Source of the DNA: Sphingobacterium paludis
GTDB taxonomy: Bacteria > Bacteroidota > Bacteroidia > Sphingobacteriales > Sphingobacteriaceae
Direction of reading: 5' to 3'
Assembly: GCF_004364125.1 (NCBI RefSeq)
Contig: NZ_SNZV01000003.1
Coordinates: 248,001-312,000, forward strand
DNA: 64,000 nt
How positions within the stretch are numbered: the first letter of the stretch is position 1; every line of letters starts with the position of its first letter. The notes under the pieces were generated by a model that worked only from the letters and a program-made list of their open reading frames with translations, did not search any database and was not told the origin of the DNA. Below are positions 15,921 through 23,865 of the stretch, in pieces. A program made the position numbers and the translations under genes.

Positions 15921-16176
15921 GCGTGGCCTCACTTTCTAAAAGTGTTGGCTTCTTTGATAAATCAACCTCGATAATCGGATGAAAAGGTCGCAAAGAGTCT
16001 AAAGCTTCTTTAGGCCGTAGCCATATGTCATACCCTACAGCAGTTGCAAAATGTCTTTCATCCGGGGCTACATACATAGCTGGCAGAATACCTGAACTAT
16101 CTACAAATAGATAGGTACTCTCATCCGTAGGCATAGCTTCAACTACGCTTACAGGTGTCATTCCTGTTATTTTCAT
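15913..16176 (-). CDS. Hypothetical 87-residue protein, first gene of the operon
   Basis: A small soluble protein (MKITGMTPVSVVEAMPTDESTYLFVDSSG). It is the first gene after a textbook promoter at 16209-16240 and the AAAGTAACACACAC leader at 16191-16204, and heads the leftward unit that ends with the C5 methyltransferase. No motif is recognised. Confidence 0.6.
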   Translation of the reverse strand: MKITGMTPVSVVEAMPTDESTYLFVDSSGILPAMYVAPDERHFATAVGYDIWLRPKEALDSLRPFHPIIEVDLSKKPTLLESEATHE

Positions 16177-16190
16177 ACAATAATTATTTT

Positions 16191-16204
16191 GTGTGTGTTA
16201 CTTT
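16191..16204 (-). promoter_or_regulatory. Leader motif AAAGTAACACACAC (copy A)
   Basis: On the minus strand AAAGTAACACACAC lies just downstream of the predicted transcription start and 15 bp before the ATG at 16176. The same 14-mer occurs at 24862-24875 and 25393-25406, each time just before a leftward gene. Confidence 0.6.
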
Positions 16205-16208
16205 AAAT

Positions 16209-16240
16209 CAAAGGTATAAAAGCGTTCTTATATATCCAAA
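16209..16240 (-). promoter_or_regulatory. Promoter TTTG-N20-TACCTTTG of the leftward modification operon
   Basis: On the minus strand TTTG (16237-16240) and TACCTTTG (16209-16216) are separated by 20 bp, a full match to the Bacteroidota -33/-7 consensus. The start of transcription should be near 16203, leaving a leader of about 27 bases before the gene at 16176. Confidence 0.8.
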
Positions 16241-16256
16241 TTATACTATATAATTT

Positions 16257-16700
16257 TTATACTTTTCCGTTATATTCTAAATTCTGCAAAACTAGTTCTT
16301 TAAAGTCTTTGTAAAATTTAAAGTGGTGTCGCCCACTGATTATATAGTAGGCGATGTATCGTCTATTGATGCTTAAGCTTGCGGATATTTCATCAAGCTT
16401 ATTCCTGCGAAGTTGTTCATGGATGCCGAAAGTGGCATAGAACGGGCAATTCAATACGTAGAATATGTATACAACAGCACGATGTATATCCACGACATGG
16501 CGTGGTGTACGATTCAAATGAGCCGATTTTTCAGTCGGAACCTTCACTTTTGTGACCGCTTCATATCCGTCAATTACTTGCTGAGCGGAATAATCCTTTC
16601 TCGATTCTTCGCTAATTTTCTCAAATAGCGAATCGATGTGCCCAGCTAAATCGCTTGCAATTGCAGCGAGTATTTTAAGCTTCATTTTTTCGGCAACCAT
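16257..16700 (-). CDS. Hypothetical protein with DnaA-C-like helical domain
   Basis: 147 residues, helical. The second half (PRHVVDIHRAVVYIFYVL ... IHEQLRRNKLDEISASLSINRRYIAYYII) has the outline of the DnaA C-terminal DNA-binding helices found in phage proteins of this lineage, but the DHxTV signature is replaced by INRRYI, so the link is weak. It is preceded by the palindrome at 16716 and ends the long replication operon. Confidence 0.5.
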   Translation of the reverse strand: MVAEKMKLKILAAIASDLAGHIDSLFEKISEESRKDYSAQQVIDGYEAVTKVKVPTEKSAHLNRTPRHVVDIHRAVVYIFYVLNCPFYATFGIHEQLRRNKLDEISASLSINRRYIAYYIISGRHHFKFYKDFKELVLQNLEYNGKV

Positions 16701-16715
16701 ATAGAATATAATTTG

Positions 16716-16732
16716 TATAACTTTTAGTTATA
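16716..16732. promoter_or_regulatory. Palindrome TATAACT-N3-AGTTATA
   Basis: A perfect 7-bp-arm inverted repeat between the VRR-NUC stop codon and the start of the 16700 gene. Related sites sit at 20249 and 24884, also just upstream of leftward genes, so this may be an operator. Confidence 0.5.
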
Positions 16733-16733
16733 T

Positions 16734-17081
16734 CTAAGAGCACATAAATCTATCCACAGCGGAAATGAACTGATCCAAACTACGGCAAATGATTACTTTG
16801 TGCTTCAATGATCGCAAAACGCAATGTACAGCATCTTGTTTATCGCTGGTCTCGCTATTCTTTCGCTGAGTTTTCATTTCAATAAAGAGTATATCTCCCT
16901 TCTTAATGACCTGCAGATCCGGAAAGCCCGCTTTCAATCCCATTCGCTTAAGTCGACCGCCGGTCCGAGCATTACGCCTTCCCTCGTTCGGAATAGATAC
17001 GATTAGGCCTAATCCCCTATTTTGGTACTTTAGCGTGAACCAGTCTACACAGGCTTTTTGTATTTCGCTCTCCGCCCCCAT
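16734..17081 (-). CDS. VRR-NUC domain nuclease
   Basis: 115 residues, the complete length of stand-alone phage VRR-NUC proteins of the PD-(D/E)XK fold. Visible: an N-terminal ESEIQKACVDWF with the conserved Glu and Gln, SIPNEGRRNARTGGRLKRMG, then GFPDLQVIKKGDILFIEMKTQ carrying the D...E-x-K catalytic triad, and a following Gln (DKQ). Family members cut branched DNA; a Holliday-junction resolvase role in phage recombination is likely. One base overlap with the upstream HNH gene. Confidence 0.88.
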   Translation of the reverse strand: MGAESEIQKACVDWFTLKYQNRGLGLIVSIPNEGRRNARTGGRLKRMGLKAGFPDLQVIKKGDILFIEMKTQRKNSETSDKQDAVHCVLRSLKHKVIICRSLDQFISAVDRFMCS

Positions 17082-17506
17082 CAGATCCTACTTATCGAAA
17101 ACCCATTTTCTTTTGCAAAATTAGGATTCTCTTCTATGAAGTTGTGACAGTTACGGCAAAGCGCTATAAATTTGCTTTCGTCTGTCAGTAGACCTCCCAT
17201 TCTCCCTTGTGGATGATGAACATCCGTAGACCAATAGGTACATCCAGACAATCTTGCTTTACATGTGTTGTTTTGCTCCATAAAGATACGCCTTTTTTTA
17301 AGATACAATACATTTTGAGCTGCTCTTTTTTTACTTAAAAAACGTATGGGCTTCGCTTGTTTCTTAACAATCGTAATACCGGAGTCTACTATTTTCGACT
17401 TTTTGACGTCCTTTCTATGCTTCCAGTAGCAGTATTGGCATCGTGCTGCTGTCAATCTAGATTCCTTCGAGCAATCAACACACTTACCGATTTTCGCTTT
17501 GATCAT
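17081..17506 (-). CDS. HNH nuclease with N-terminal zinc ribbon (NinG-like)
   Basis: 141 residues. The N-terminal CVDCSKESRLTAARCQYC is a four-Cys zinc ribbon. A basic linker leads to an HNH core: CKARLSGCTYWSTDVHHPQGRMG and FIALCRNCHNFIEENP. The zinc ribbon plus HNH design and the position next to a VRR-NUC gene resemble NinG/Rap-type recombination nucleases, although sequence identity to NinG is not asserted. Confidence 0.78.
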   Translation of the reverse strand: MIKAKIGKCVDCSKESRLTAARCQYCYWKHRKDVKKSKIVDSGITIVKKQAKPIRFLSKKRAAQNVLYLKKRRIFMEQNNTCKARLSGCTYWSTDVHHPQGRMGGLLTDESKFIALCRNCHNFIEENPNFAKENGFSISRI

Positions 17507-17706
17507 TAGTTTAGTGATATTGTTGGAAGATCGCCAGATGCTTCCGAATTAATTTCCTCACTCGCGTTTCCAAATTCTAAGCGAAAGAACAGTTCAAGTC
17601 TTTCAGCTAATGCTTCCTTTTGCTCCTGGTTTAGTTTTAACAAACCTGTTTTGGTCGTTAAGATGTTGGGAAGTCTATTGACGATTTTCTGCTTAATGTT
17701 TTTCAT
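17506..17706 (-). CDS. Hypothetical 66-residue protein
   Basis: A small helical protein (LNQEQKEALAERLELFFRLEFGNA). It overlaps the neighbours by 1 and 14 bp, so it is part of the replication operon. No motif is recognised. Confidence 0.55.
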   Translation of the reverse strand: MKNIKQKIVNRLPNILTTKTGLLKLNQEQKEALAERLELFFRLEFGNASEEINSEASGDLPTISLN

Positions 17707-18463
17707 TACTTTCGGTTTTAGTGATTATATTGTTAATTTTTCTTTCGATAAACGTGTCTACTGTGTACCGCTTGTTTCCGAACACCAAAAATCGAACGGT
17801 CGATACCTGTTGCCCATGCTTCCGGTATAGATTGTCAAATTGCTTTAGGCATCTCTGGTGGAAGAGTTCGGCTTCTGTAGGCGTGCGTGGTGCTGAGACA
17901 TTTTGTTGAAACGGCCTCTTCTCGCCGATCGCGTCTTTCAGCGCCTGAACCACATCGGGATGATAGCCGGAGCCGATAGGATTATTCTTAACCACCTCCT
18001 TATCTCGCGCAACTCTCAGCTTTTCGTACTCGTTCATTCTGTCCTGATTGTATTCTTCCATCTTCTCAAGTATTAGCTGCCCGTCCATTCGATCATAAAA
18101 GCTTCCGTAATGTCCTAGCTTCATTTTGTCGAAAAATAGCTTTAGATCGGCTAAATTGAAGTGTGGGAAGTATTGCTGTATCATCTGAACGGTTTGCGCT
18201 AACTGAGAGCCATTGAAAGTCTTACCGACGTTAATGAACTCTATAAAGTCGGCAAGCATATCGACAAGAAGTGCTTTAATCTTCGTGTCGCCGTAGATCG
18301 ATTTTAACTTACCCACTGATGGTACGTTCGATTTTATTGCCTGAACCGAAGTTCTAATCACCATTGCTGATAATTGACTTTGCAAGGCCTCTAAGGTTGG
18401 CCACTTCGTCAACTCGCTGTTGCCTGTTTTGACTTGTGCTAACTGCCTTTTGTCCTGTTGCAT
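17693..18463 (-). CDS. Phage replication-associated hypothetical protein
   Basis: Up to 256 residues. The core has NLADLKLFFDKMKLGHYGSFYDRMDGQLILEKMEEYNQDR, a pattern found in Bacteroidota mobile-element proteins placed beside replication initiators (DUF6633-like by memory). A start at 18463 would make a 110-bp overlap with the upstream gene; ATG 18364 ([13 protein letters not shown]) would shorten this to 11 bp. The choice is open. Possibly a helicase loader or accessory, from position only. Confidence 0.65.
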   Translation of the reverse strand: MQQDKRQLAQVKTGNSELTKWPTLEALQSQLSAMVIRTSVQAIKSNVPSVGKLKSIYGDTKIKALLVDMLADFIEFINVGKTFNGSQLAQTVQMIQQYFPHFNLADLKLFFDKMKLGHYGSFYDRMDGQLILEKMEEYNQDRMNEYEKLRVARDKEVVKNNPIGSGYHPDVVQALKDAIGEKRPFQQNVSAPRTPTEAELFHQRCLKQFDNLYRKHGQQVSTVRFLVFGNKRYTVDTFIERKINNIITKTESNEKH

Positions 18464-19262
18464 ATTTTTGTTTATTTAAAATCCATTGATATTCGAATCC
18501 CCTCCAGCTGTATTCTGCGCATGCCTGAACCGCCATGGCTACAGGGTAGTTATTGCGTTCACATTCACTCAACAATTTGTTTAGTGCCGTTTCGGTGAAA
18601 GAAGCTTTCGCTGCAACCCGAACTTTTAGCCAGTCTTCCACATGTTGAGGATCCGCTCCTTTCATGACTAGTGCCAATCGAAACTCTGCCTTTCCAAATG
18701 CTTTTTCTTTTTTGGCGGAATTTTTTTCTTTTTCCTTTTCCGGATTATCTACATGATCAGAATCATCGTATGATTTTTGGTGCGCGGAAGCGCCAAATAA
18801 ATCTTCTTCTTGACTTCTTTCATTTTTTTCTTTCTTAATATTCTTTACATTCTTGTTTGTGGTTAACCGCTGGTTACTCGTTGGTTTTCCGTTGGTTGTT
18901 TGATGGCTGCCAGTTGGTTGTGTTGTTGGTTGGTCATCATCCTTTTCTTGATACAAATCATAGTTAACGATCGATATAACGCTGTTTTTGTTGGTTGTTT
19001 TGATGGTTATCTCGTTGGTTGATTTTAGTTTATTCAACGATGTTCTAACCTGTTGTTCTGACATGCCTAACTCAGCTGACAAAACCATCCTTCCAGTCAC
19101 CAAGTCGCCTCGCTTGATAATTGAACCTTTGTAGTTTTTATCCTTATGATTTGCCTTTAAAAGAAGATGTAGGAACATAATCTTTGTATTAGGGTCATCA
19201 TACCATTCCCAGTCTAAAATGCTCCTATGGAGCTTAATCCACCCCAATGAGTTTAATGCCAT
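18354..19262 (-). CDS. Phage replication initiator, winged-helix O-like protein
   Basis: 302 residues from ATG 19262. The N-terminal part [33 protein letters not shown] and [32 protein letters not shown] is the winged-helix domain of phage and plasmid replication proteins of the DnaD/O type. A Thr/Asn/Lys-rich linker (about 110-190) follows, then a C-terminal helical domain ending [18 protein letters not shown], typical of DnaD-like C-terminal domains. It would bind the phage origin and recruit host helicase. Confidence 0.82.
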   Translation of the reverse strand: MALNSLGWIKLHRSILDWEWYDDPNTKIMFLHLLLKANHKDKNYKGSIIKRGDLVTGRMVLSAELGMSEQQVRTSLNKLKSTNEITIKTTNKNSVISIVNYDLYQEKDDDQPTTQPTGSHQTTNGKPTSNQRLTTNKNVKNIKKEKNERSQEEDLFGASAHQKSYDDSDHVDNPEKEKEKNSAKKEKAFGKAEFRLALVMKGADPQHVEDWLKVRVAAKASFTETALNKLLSECERNNYPVAMAVQACAEYSWRGFEYQWILNKQKYATGQKAVSTSQNRQQRVDEVANLRGLAKSIISNGD

Positions 19263-19747
19263 TTGTTGCCTTTTCTTGAGTTGCAGCTTACGCAAAGTAT
19301 CTGCATGTTCGATATGTTATTAGATCCGCCTTTAGAAAGAGGTCTAATATGGTCTATTGACAGATTCTTATCCGATCCGCAGTGTTGACAATTTTTTTGA
19401 TTTTTATTGAGAGCAATAAAAAGCATTTTTCTAGACGATGCAAACGATTTACGCAGCTCTTCATACTCAGTATTACGGAAACGAATATCTCTGAGCTTTA
19501 GCAACATCATTTCGATGTATGCAATAGAATAGCCTTTTGACCTTCTTAGTTTCTTTAATCGTCTGTAGTGTCGTTTGAATAATCTCGAATTGTACTTAGC
19601 CAAGTATAACGTATCTAATCTAGAGTTATACACCGTTAAGTTAGCCGCGGATAAATGCAGGAAATTCCCCCATTTTGTATTTGGCAACGGGTTGCTGAAT
19701 AAATCCAGATCTAGCACGTTAGACATTGTAAATAGATTTCTGCCCAT
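19253..19747 (-). CDS. HNH endonuclease (McrA-type)
   Basis: 164 residues; a start at 19726 is also possible. The C-terminal HNH domain is complete: [43 protein letters not shown], with two zinc Cys pairs and DH catalytic residues. The basic N-terminal half ([16 protein letters not shown]) likely binds DNA. It lies inside the replication operon, overlapping the initiator by 10 bp, where free-standing homing endonucleases often sit; a recombination role is the alternative. Confidence 0.85.
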   Translation of the reverse strand: MGRNLFTMSNVLDLDLFSNPLPNTKWGNFLHLSAANLTVYNSRLDTLYLAKYNSRLFKRHYRRLKKLRRSKGYSIAYIEMMLLKLRDIRFRNTEYEELRKSFASSRKMLFIALNKNQKNCQHCGSDKNLSIDHIRPLSKGGSNNISNMQILCVSCNSRKGNKWH

Positions 19748-19759
19748 AGTATTATTAAT

Positions 19760-19954
19760 TTATTCCTGCCCTGTTCTTCTGCCGATCAAGAAGAATGTCA
19801 TCGTGCTACACCCAATCGCCCAGGTTACTGCAATAAATGCGAAGGTGTACACGCCATCCTTAAAAGCAGCTACAGCTACCATAAAGAATAAAACGAGTAT
19901 GCCGCCACTTATTACGACCTGTAGCATGCGCTTACTGATTGTTTGCCCATTCAT
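19760..19954 (-). CDS. Small two-span membrane protein
   Basis: 64 residues with two hydrophobic helices (about 10-30 and 36-57) and a basic end. It overlaps the preceding gene by 23 bp. No family is recognised. Confidence 0.55.
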   Translation of the reverse strand: MNGQTISKRMLQVVISGGILVLFFMVAVAAFKDGVYTFAFIAVTWAIGCSTMTFFLIGRRTGQE

Positions 19955-20165
19955 TGATTACCTCCCCTTTTAAACGGTCAATAAACTCGGTTGTTAACGG
20001 CTGGATGCTATGCTCACAGCGTAGAAACATCCTATCATTCACATAGATTACGACCTCGTTTAGTACTTCGGTTATTCTTCCTATCATAATGTGACCATCA
20101 TCATCAAGAGTGACCCACATTCCAACTTTTAAATTTTCCATATGATACCTAAGCCACTTTTCCAT
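19932..20165 (-). CDS. Hypothetical 77-residue protein with SH3-like beta core
   Basis: The part from residue 9, MENLKVGMWVTLDDDGHIMIGRITEVLNEVVIYV, looks like a small KOW/SH3-like beta barrel; the ATG at 20141 may therefore be the true start. The gene follows a 100-bp gap with a palindrome at 20249. Function unknown. Confidence 0.55.
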   Translation of the reverse strand: MEKWLRYHMENLKVGMWVTLDDDGHIMIGRITEVLNEVVIYVNDRMFLRCEHSIQPLTTEFIDRLKGEVINEWANNQ

Positions 20166-20248
20166 GACGGTCGCATCGTCCCGGAAGTGGGCAAATATTA
20201 TTAGAAAACGTTATCGTGCAATGCGACTGCACACCTAATATAACTGGC

Positions 20249-20263
20249 ATAACTTACAGTTAT
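20249..20263. promoter_or_regulatory. Palindrome ATAACT-N3-AGTTAT
   Basis: Inverted repeat directly past the stop of the 20266 gene and upstream of the 20165 gene; an extra ATAACT half-site lies 9 bp to the left. Same sequence type as the site at 16716. Confidence 0.45.
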
Positions 20264-20265
20264 AT

Positions 20266-20622
20266 TTAGAGATCCAAAGAATGGTGATCACTATCTATTT
20301 TCGATTTAAATAGCTCCTTCAATACTTGATTGATTTCAGGGAGAGATGAAAGGCCAAGCTTAAAAACAAGTTCGATCAAGTGATAAAGCTCGGACTTTTC
20401 ATCAAAAACATTTTCTTCCCGCCTTTCAATCATCCTGATGTTATCCACTGCTAGAGTCGTTTTAATAGCGCTAGCGCTTTGCCGGATCCTATTAACATGA
20501 TTCTTAATCGTACCAGCAGATCTAACAAACTCTAGCGAATGGTGTGTCAATAGACTACATACTTCCGATAGGTAATGAATTTTAACTGCGGTCAATGCAC
20601 CGTCACCCTTTTGCTTTATCAT
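20266..20622 (-). CDS. Hypothetical 118-residue helical protein
   Basis: Wholly helical by eye (VKIHYLSEVCSLLTHHSLEFVRSAGTIKNHVNRIRQ ... LYHLIELVFKLGLSSLPEINQVLKELF). It overlaps the upstream HTH gene by 4 bp. No motif is recognised. Confidence 0.55.
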   Translation of the reverse strand: MIKQKGDGALTAVKIHYLSEVCSLLTHHSLEFVRSAGTIKNHVNRIRQSASAIKTTLAVDNIRMIERREENVFDEKSELYHLIELVFKLGLSSLPEINQVLKELFKSKIDSDHHSLDL

Positions 20623-20933
20623 CTTCTTTTTATTTTTCTGATGTCCAACTTACTGTAATTTTCGAGGTCTAGTTTTTTGAAATAGGTTCTCGACCCGATC
20701 TTAGTGTATGGAATTAGTTTTTCCCTTTTCCATCGATACAGAGCATTTTGCTTAATCTTTAAAAATACACAAGCTTCTTTAACGGTTAACAGCTCGTCGT
20801 CCGATTTTGGAGCAGCAGGAGCACTTTCATACTTTGCTTTTAGCTCTGCCATCTCTATCTCTAATGCTGACAGCTTCTCTAAAATCAAACCTACGGCAAC
20901 CGGCACCTGCTCAAGCGTTTTAATATCACTCAT
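20619..20933 (-). CDS. MerR-like HTH_17 protein (excisionase-type DNA binding)
   Basis: 104 residues from ATG 20933, supported by a GGAGG 11 bases upstream and overlap with the MazG-like stop; a longer frame reaches 21008. An N-terminal coiled coil (VGLILEKLSALEIEMAELKAKYE) is followed by the winged HTH LLTVKEACVFLKIKQNALYRWKREKLIPYTKIGSRTYFKKLDLENY, the HTH_17 pattern of excisionases and similar Bacteroidota regulators. The coiled coil suggests a dimer. Confidence 0.82.
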   Translation of the reverse strand: MSDIKTLEQVPVAVGLILEKLSALEIEMAELKAKYESAPAAPKSDDELLTVKEACVFLKIKQNALYRWKREKLIPYTKIGSRTYFKKLDLENYSKLDIRKIKRR

Positions 20934-21453
20934 TGGTTTTAATACCTCCTTTCGGCTTTTTTCTTGCTGGCTTGGCTGCTTGCAAAGAGTTAGCTTCGGT
21001 AGGATCATCTTTAACGAATACGCCGTCTACCATCTTACCAGTCCGCTTTGCAATAACATTGTATGCTGATTGCGTACATGATTCAATCGTTTGATTGTTC
21101 TCTTGGGCAACACGGTGCAACATCTCTTGTGCGCGAACTACATCAATAGTTACATCTTTGTTTTGGCAGATTTTCTTGAATATTTCAACGATCCAATTGA
21201 TCAAGATAAATATTTTGGAATTGGCCAAGTCGCCGCTTTCTTTCGTGCTTTCGGCTAGCTTTTTCAGGATAACTAAAGTGACGTTCACGTCCCCAATCGC
21301 ATCCACGATCTCTTCTTCGTTTTTTTGGACTAAAGCGGTAACCAATTCTGTAACCTCTTCAAAAGTCTTTGTTAACTGCTTTAAAGGCGATGAGCTATCG
21401 AAGATACCCTTATCTTGTGCCCAAGTGATGATGTTTTCGTTTAATTCTTTCAT
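20926..21453 (-). CDS. MazG-like nucleotide pyrophosphohydrolase
   Basis: 175 residues. The first 65 (ITWAQDKGIFDSSSPLKQLTKTFEEVTELVTALV then EEEIVDAIGDVNVTLVILKKL) show the E-x-x-E ... E-x-x-D metal-binding pattern of the all-alpha NTP pyrophosphatases. The remaining part is helical with a basic tail. Phage MazG-like enzymes hydrolyse (d)NTPs; whether the target is an alarmone or altered nucleotide is not visible. Confidence 0.8.
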   Translation of the reverse strand: MKELNENIITWAQDKGIFDSSSPLKQLTKTFEEVTELVTALVQKNEEEIVDAIGDVNVTLVILKKLAESTKESGDLANSKIFILINWIVEIFKKICQNKDVTIDVVRAQEMLHRVAQENNQTIESCTQSAYNVIAKRTGKMVDGVFVKDDPTEANSLQAAKPARKKPKGGIKTNE

Positions 21454-21475
21454 ATTTTATTTTAATTGATGAATA

Positions 21476-21847
21476 CTAGAATGGCAGATCATCGTCATCC
21501 GCGCTGCTTATGCCCATCGGCGGCAGATCGGCGTAACTAGGCGCGGTCGGCTGTGCTGGACGCTGAGCCTCCAATTTGTTAACGCGCCACGCTACAAGCG
21601 AATTAAAAAATGTGGTCACTCCATCTTTGTTGGTCCAGGGGCGACCGCGAAGATTAAATGATACTTCGACTTCATCGCCAATTTTCAAGTTGTCAAAAAT
21701 GGAAACTCGATCTTGTGTAGCTTGAAAACTGATGTATTCTACAAATTGCGGATTCTCGGCATATGCGACAATCAAATCACGTTTTTTAAATGATTCTGTT
21801 ATTTGTTGAGTGGGGTGTACTTCATGTACTCTTCCTTTTATTTCCAT
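21476..21847 (-). CDS. DUF3127 OB-fold protein, SSB-like
   Basis: 123 residues beginning MEIKGRVHEVHPTQQITESFKKRDLIV, with FQATQDRVSIFDNLKIGDEVEVSFNLRGRPW, which is the DUF3127 pattern. The C-terminus DDDDLPF mimics the acidic tip by which bacterial SSB recruits partner proteins. It sits between MazG-like and exonuclease genes in the recombination operon, so it is probably the phage single-strand-binding protein. Confidence 0.88.
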   Translation of the reverse strand: MEIKGRVHEVHPTQQITESFKKRDLIVAYAENPQFVEYISFQATQDRVSIFDNLKIGDEVEVSFNLRGRPWTNKDGVTTFFNSLVAWRVNKLEAQRPAQPTAPSYADLPPMGISSADDDDLPF

Positions 21848-21858
21848 GTGCTTTATAT

Positions 21859-22257
21859 TTACGTTGTTTGATACTTAGACTTTTCAAATTCCATTTTCAT
21901 ATATGAGATCATCGTTCGGAAACTCTCGATGGAATAGCTTATGTTTTTTGTGAACCGTTCTATTAGATTGTAATAGAAAAGTTCTTCTTTTGCCAATTCT
22001 GCGAATATCTGCTTTCGATCAGTGGCAGTATATTTTATGTATAGGCCGCTAACAAGTAAGCTAGCTATTTTGGCATTGTACAGCTGCTCGGCCAATGCTA
22101 GAGCGTATGAAGCGGTACTTTGAAGAGCGGCAAGCTCTTGTAGTTTACCTAGGAGCTCGTCGGGATTATCCCTGTCGATCTCTTGACTAATCGCATCACC
22201 AATCTGGGTAACTAGAATGATCAACTTTTCCAAGTTCTTTTCCGGATTTTCCATCAA
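21859..22257 (-). CDS. Hypothetical 132-residue helical protein
   Basis: Helical throughout with a hydrophobic face (LQSTASYALALAEQLYNAKIASLLVSGLYIKYT). It starts at ATG 22257 or 22254 and overlaps the next upstream gene by 62 bp, an unusually long overlap for a same-strand pair. Related helical phage proteins of unknown role are common next to ERF systems. Confidence 0.6.
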   Translation of the reverse strand: MMENPEKNLEKLIILVTQIGDAISQEIDRDNPDELLGKLQELAALQSTASYALALAEQLYNAKIASLLVSGLYIKYTATDRKQIFAELAKEELFYYNLIERFTKNISYSIESFRTMISYMKMEFEKSKYQTT

Positions 22258-22432
22258 AACGATCTTTTAATTGTTTTACGATTCCTGTTAATTGTCGGAT
22301 GGTCACCAAATGTGTGACTTTATCCACTTCGCCTTTTACAAGGTTTTGCATTGCCGTGCTTTCGGCCTTTATTGATAGACTACTTGCGTTCTTTAGCAAA
22401 CTATCAAGACTGCTTTGGATTATATCTTGCAT
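22196..22432 (-). CDS. Hypothetical 78-residue protein
   Basis: Small helical protein (MQDIIQSSLDSLLKNASSLSIKAESTAMQNLV). It overlaps the exonuclease gene by 13 bp and the following gene by 62 bp. No function is recognised. Confidence 0.5.
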   Translation of the reverse strand: MQDIIQSSLDSLLKNASSLSIKAESTAMQNLVKGEVDKVTHLVTIRQLTGIVKQLKDRFDGKSGKELGKVDHSSYPDW

Positions 22433-22992
22433 AGCCTATAGTATGATTGTCGTGTCAATTCAATATCGTACATTGCATCATGCAATTTTGAAGGATCAAC
22501 TTCAATACCTAGCTTGGACGCAACGGTTTTCAGTTTGAAGTCTGGCATTGTCGCGCGCTCGTCTTTAAACTTTTCTGATGCCATAGCACTTACATCAAGG
22601 CTGTTTCCCCAAAACCATGAAAAGAAATAGTTATCGCCGCATTGTTTAAACCATGCATTCATAAAGGGATCGTCAAAACCACTATTCCGAAAGCCGCAAA
22701 GATGAAATTTATCCTTCTTATCAAACTTGCTTACATATTTGCCAAGCATCTTTATAAATTGACCATATCCCTGGATCATGCCGGTGCCGTAACTTTCCAA
22801 ATCTTCTCGCGTTACGTTGGCGATTTTCAATGCAGCGTCATCTATCACCGCATTTGGATTAGGTTTCATTCTGATATTAAAAGATTCTTTAGCGATACCA
22901 TCAATGTCCACTACACCTGATAGTTGATGTATTCCATTCTTCCAGAACATGGTACCGGTCGTTTCTAGGTCATAAAAAAGTATTTTAGCCAT
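22420..22992 (-). CDS. DnaQ-like DEDDh 3'-5' exonuclease
   Basis: 190 residues. ExoI motif FYDLETTG (D, E), ExoII region GFRNSGFDDPFM and ExoIII LHDAMYDIELT (H, D) give a complete DEDDh set. Proteins of this kind in phage recombination operons trim 3' ends or proofread. It lies 1 bp from the RecE-like exonuclease gene. Confidence 0.9.
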   Translation of the reverse strand: MAKILFYDLETTGTMFWKNGIHQLSGVVDIDGIAKESFNIRMKPNPNAVIDDAALKIANVTREDLESYGTGMIQGYGQFIKMLGKYVSKFDKKDKFHLCGFRNSGFDDPFMNAWFKQCGDNYFFSWFWGNSLDVSAMASEKFKDERATMPDFKLKTVASKLGIEVDPSKLHDAMYDIELTRQSYYRLCKI

Positions 22993-22993
22993 T

Positions 22994-23863
22994 CTAATTT
23001 AAGTAAGGTGGAACATCCATTTTGTAAACCCCCTCTTCCGTATACGCTCTGTAATCGAAAGACTCATCAAAGTTTTCCTTATCCAAGCATTGCTTAAATT
23101 CCGTTACAAGCTTTTCAAAGATTGAAATACCCTTCATTACCAAATCTTCCATTAGGTGATGCACAGATACTTCACATTCGCGGTCGACTGCGATGATGTA
23201 ATACGGTAGAACCTCGCCCACGGCGGTCGTATACACGCCGGCTTGAATGTGATAATTATTGTAGATGATATCCCGCTGGAACTTCCGTGGATCTGCATCC
23301 GTGCAAATTTTCAGATCTAGGATTATCTCGCCAAGTCCATCAAGAAAAGATGTGAACTTGATACCATCGTGCTCAAATTCTATTTTGTGCTCGGTTTGAT
23401 GGATTTGGCTAAGTATGTGCTTTGCTGCTCGATTGCTTAGGACTGCTTTAGCCATACGTTTAGCTTGAAGAAATACGCCATAGGAAACAAGCTCTTTTTC
23501 GGGGTATATTTCTAATTGATTTGCTTTCCACTCTTTGTAGGCTTTAGTTGATCGAGGGCTAGCCCCGCCAATTTCCTTAACCATTTCTTCGTCGGTATAA
23601 AATGAGGCATTAATAGTATCCGGCTCTAAAACTAATGCATGAACAAGTTTTCCTAAAATCATCGAATCTGTAGTTTCGAAGCTCTTCATCTTGTAATTGA
23701 TAAACGCGTTCGGGCTACGTTTGAATTTGGAAAGGGCAGAGTAGCTAAGTTTAGCTACCCCACTTTTAAATTCCTTGATTAGGGTTTTTATAAAAAGCTG
23801 TCTTTTTTCAGCTTCGGTCAGTTCGGGTGACGATATCGATGTTGTTAAATCAAATAAAGACAT
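22994..23863 (-). CDS. RecE / exonuclease VIII-like PD-(D/E)XK nuclease
   Basis: 289 residues. Visible: YSALSKFKRSPNAFINYKM and MILGKLVHALVLEPD at the N-terminus, then IEFEHDGIKFTSFLDGLGEIILDLKICTDADP with the D ... D-x-K core and NNYHIQAGVY with the conserved Q-x-x-x-Y. This is the YqaJ/RecE-type layout of phage 5'-3' exonucleases that make single-stranded tails for the partner annealing protein; an ERF gene follows upstream after 2 bp. Confidence 0.88.
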   Translation of the reverse strand: MSLFDLTTSISSPELTEAEKRQLFIKTLIKEFKSGVAKLSYSALSKFKRSPNAFINYKMKSFETTDSMILGKLVHALVLEPDTINASFYTDEEMVKEIGGASPRSTKAYKEWKANQLEIYPEKELVSYGVFLQAKRMAKAVLSNRAAKHILSQIHQTEHKIEFEHDGIKFTSFLDGLGEIILDLKICTDADPRKFQRDIIYNNYHIQAGVYTTAVGEVLPYYIIAVDRECEVSVHHLMEDLVMKGISIFEKLVTEFKQCLDKENFDESFDYRAYTEEGVYKMDVPPYLN

Positions 23864-23865
23864 AG

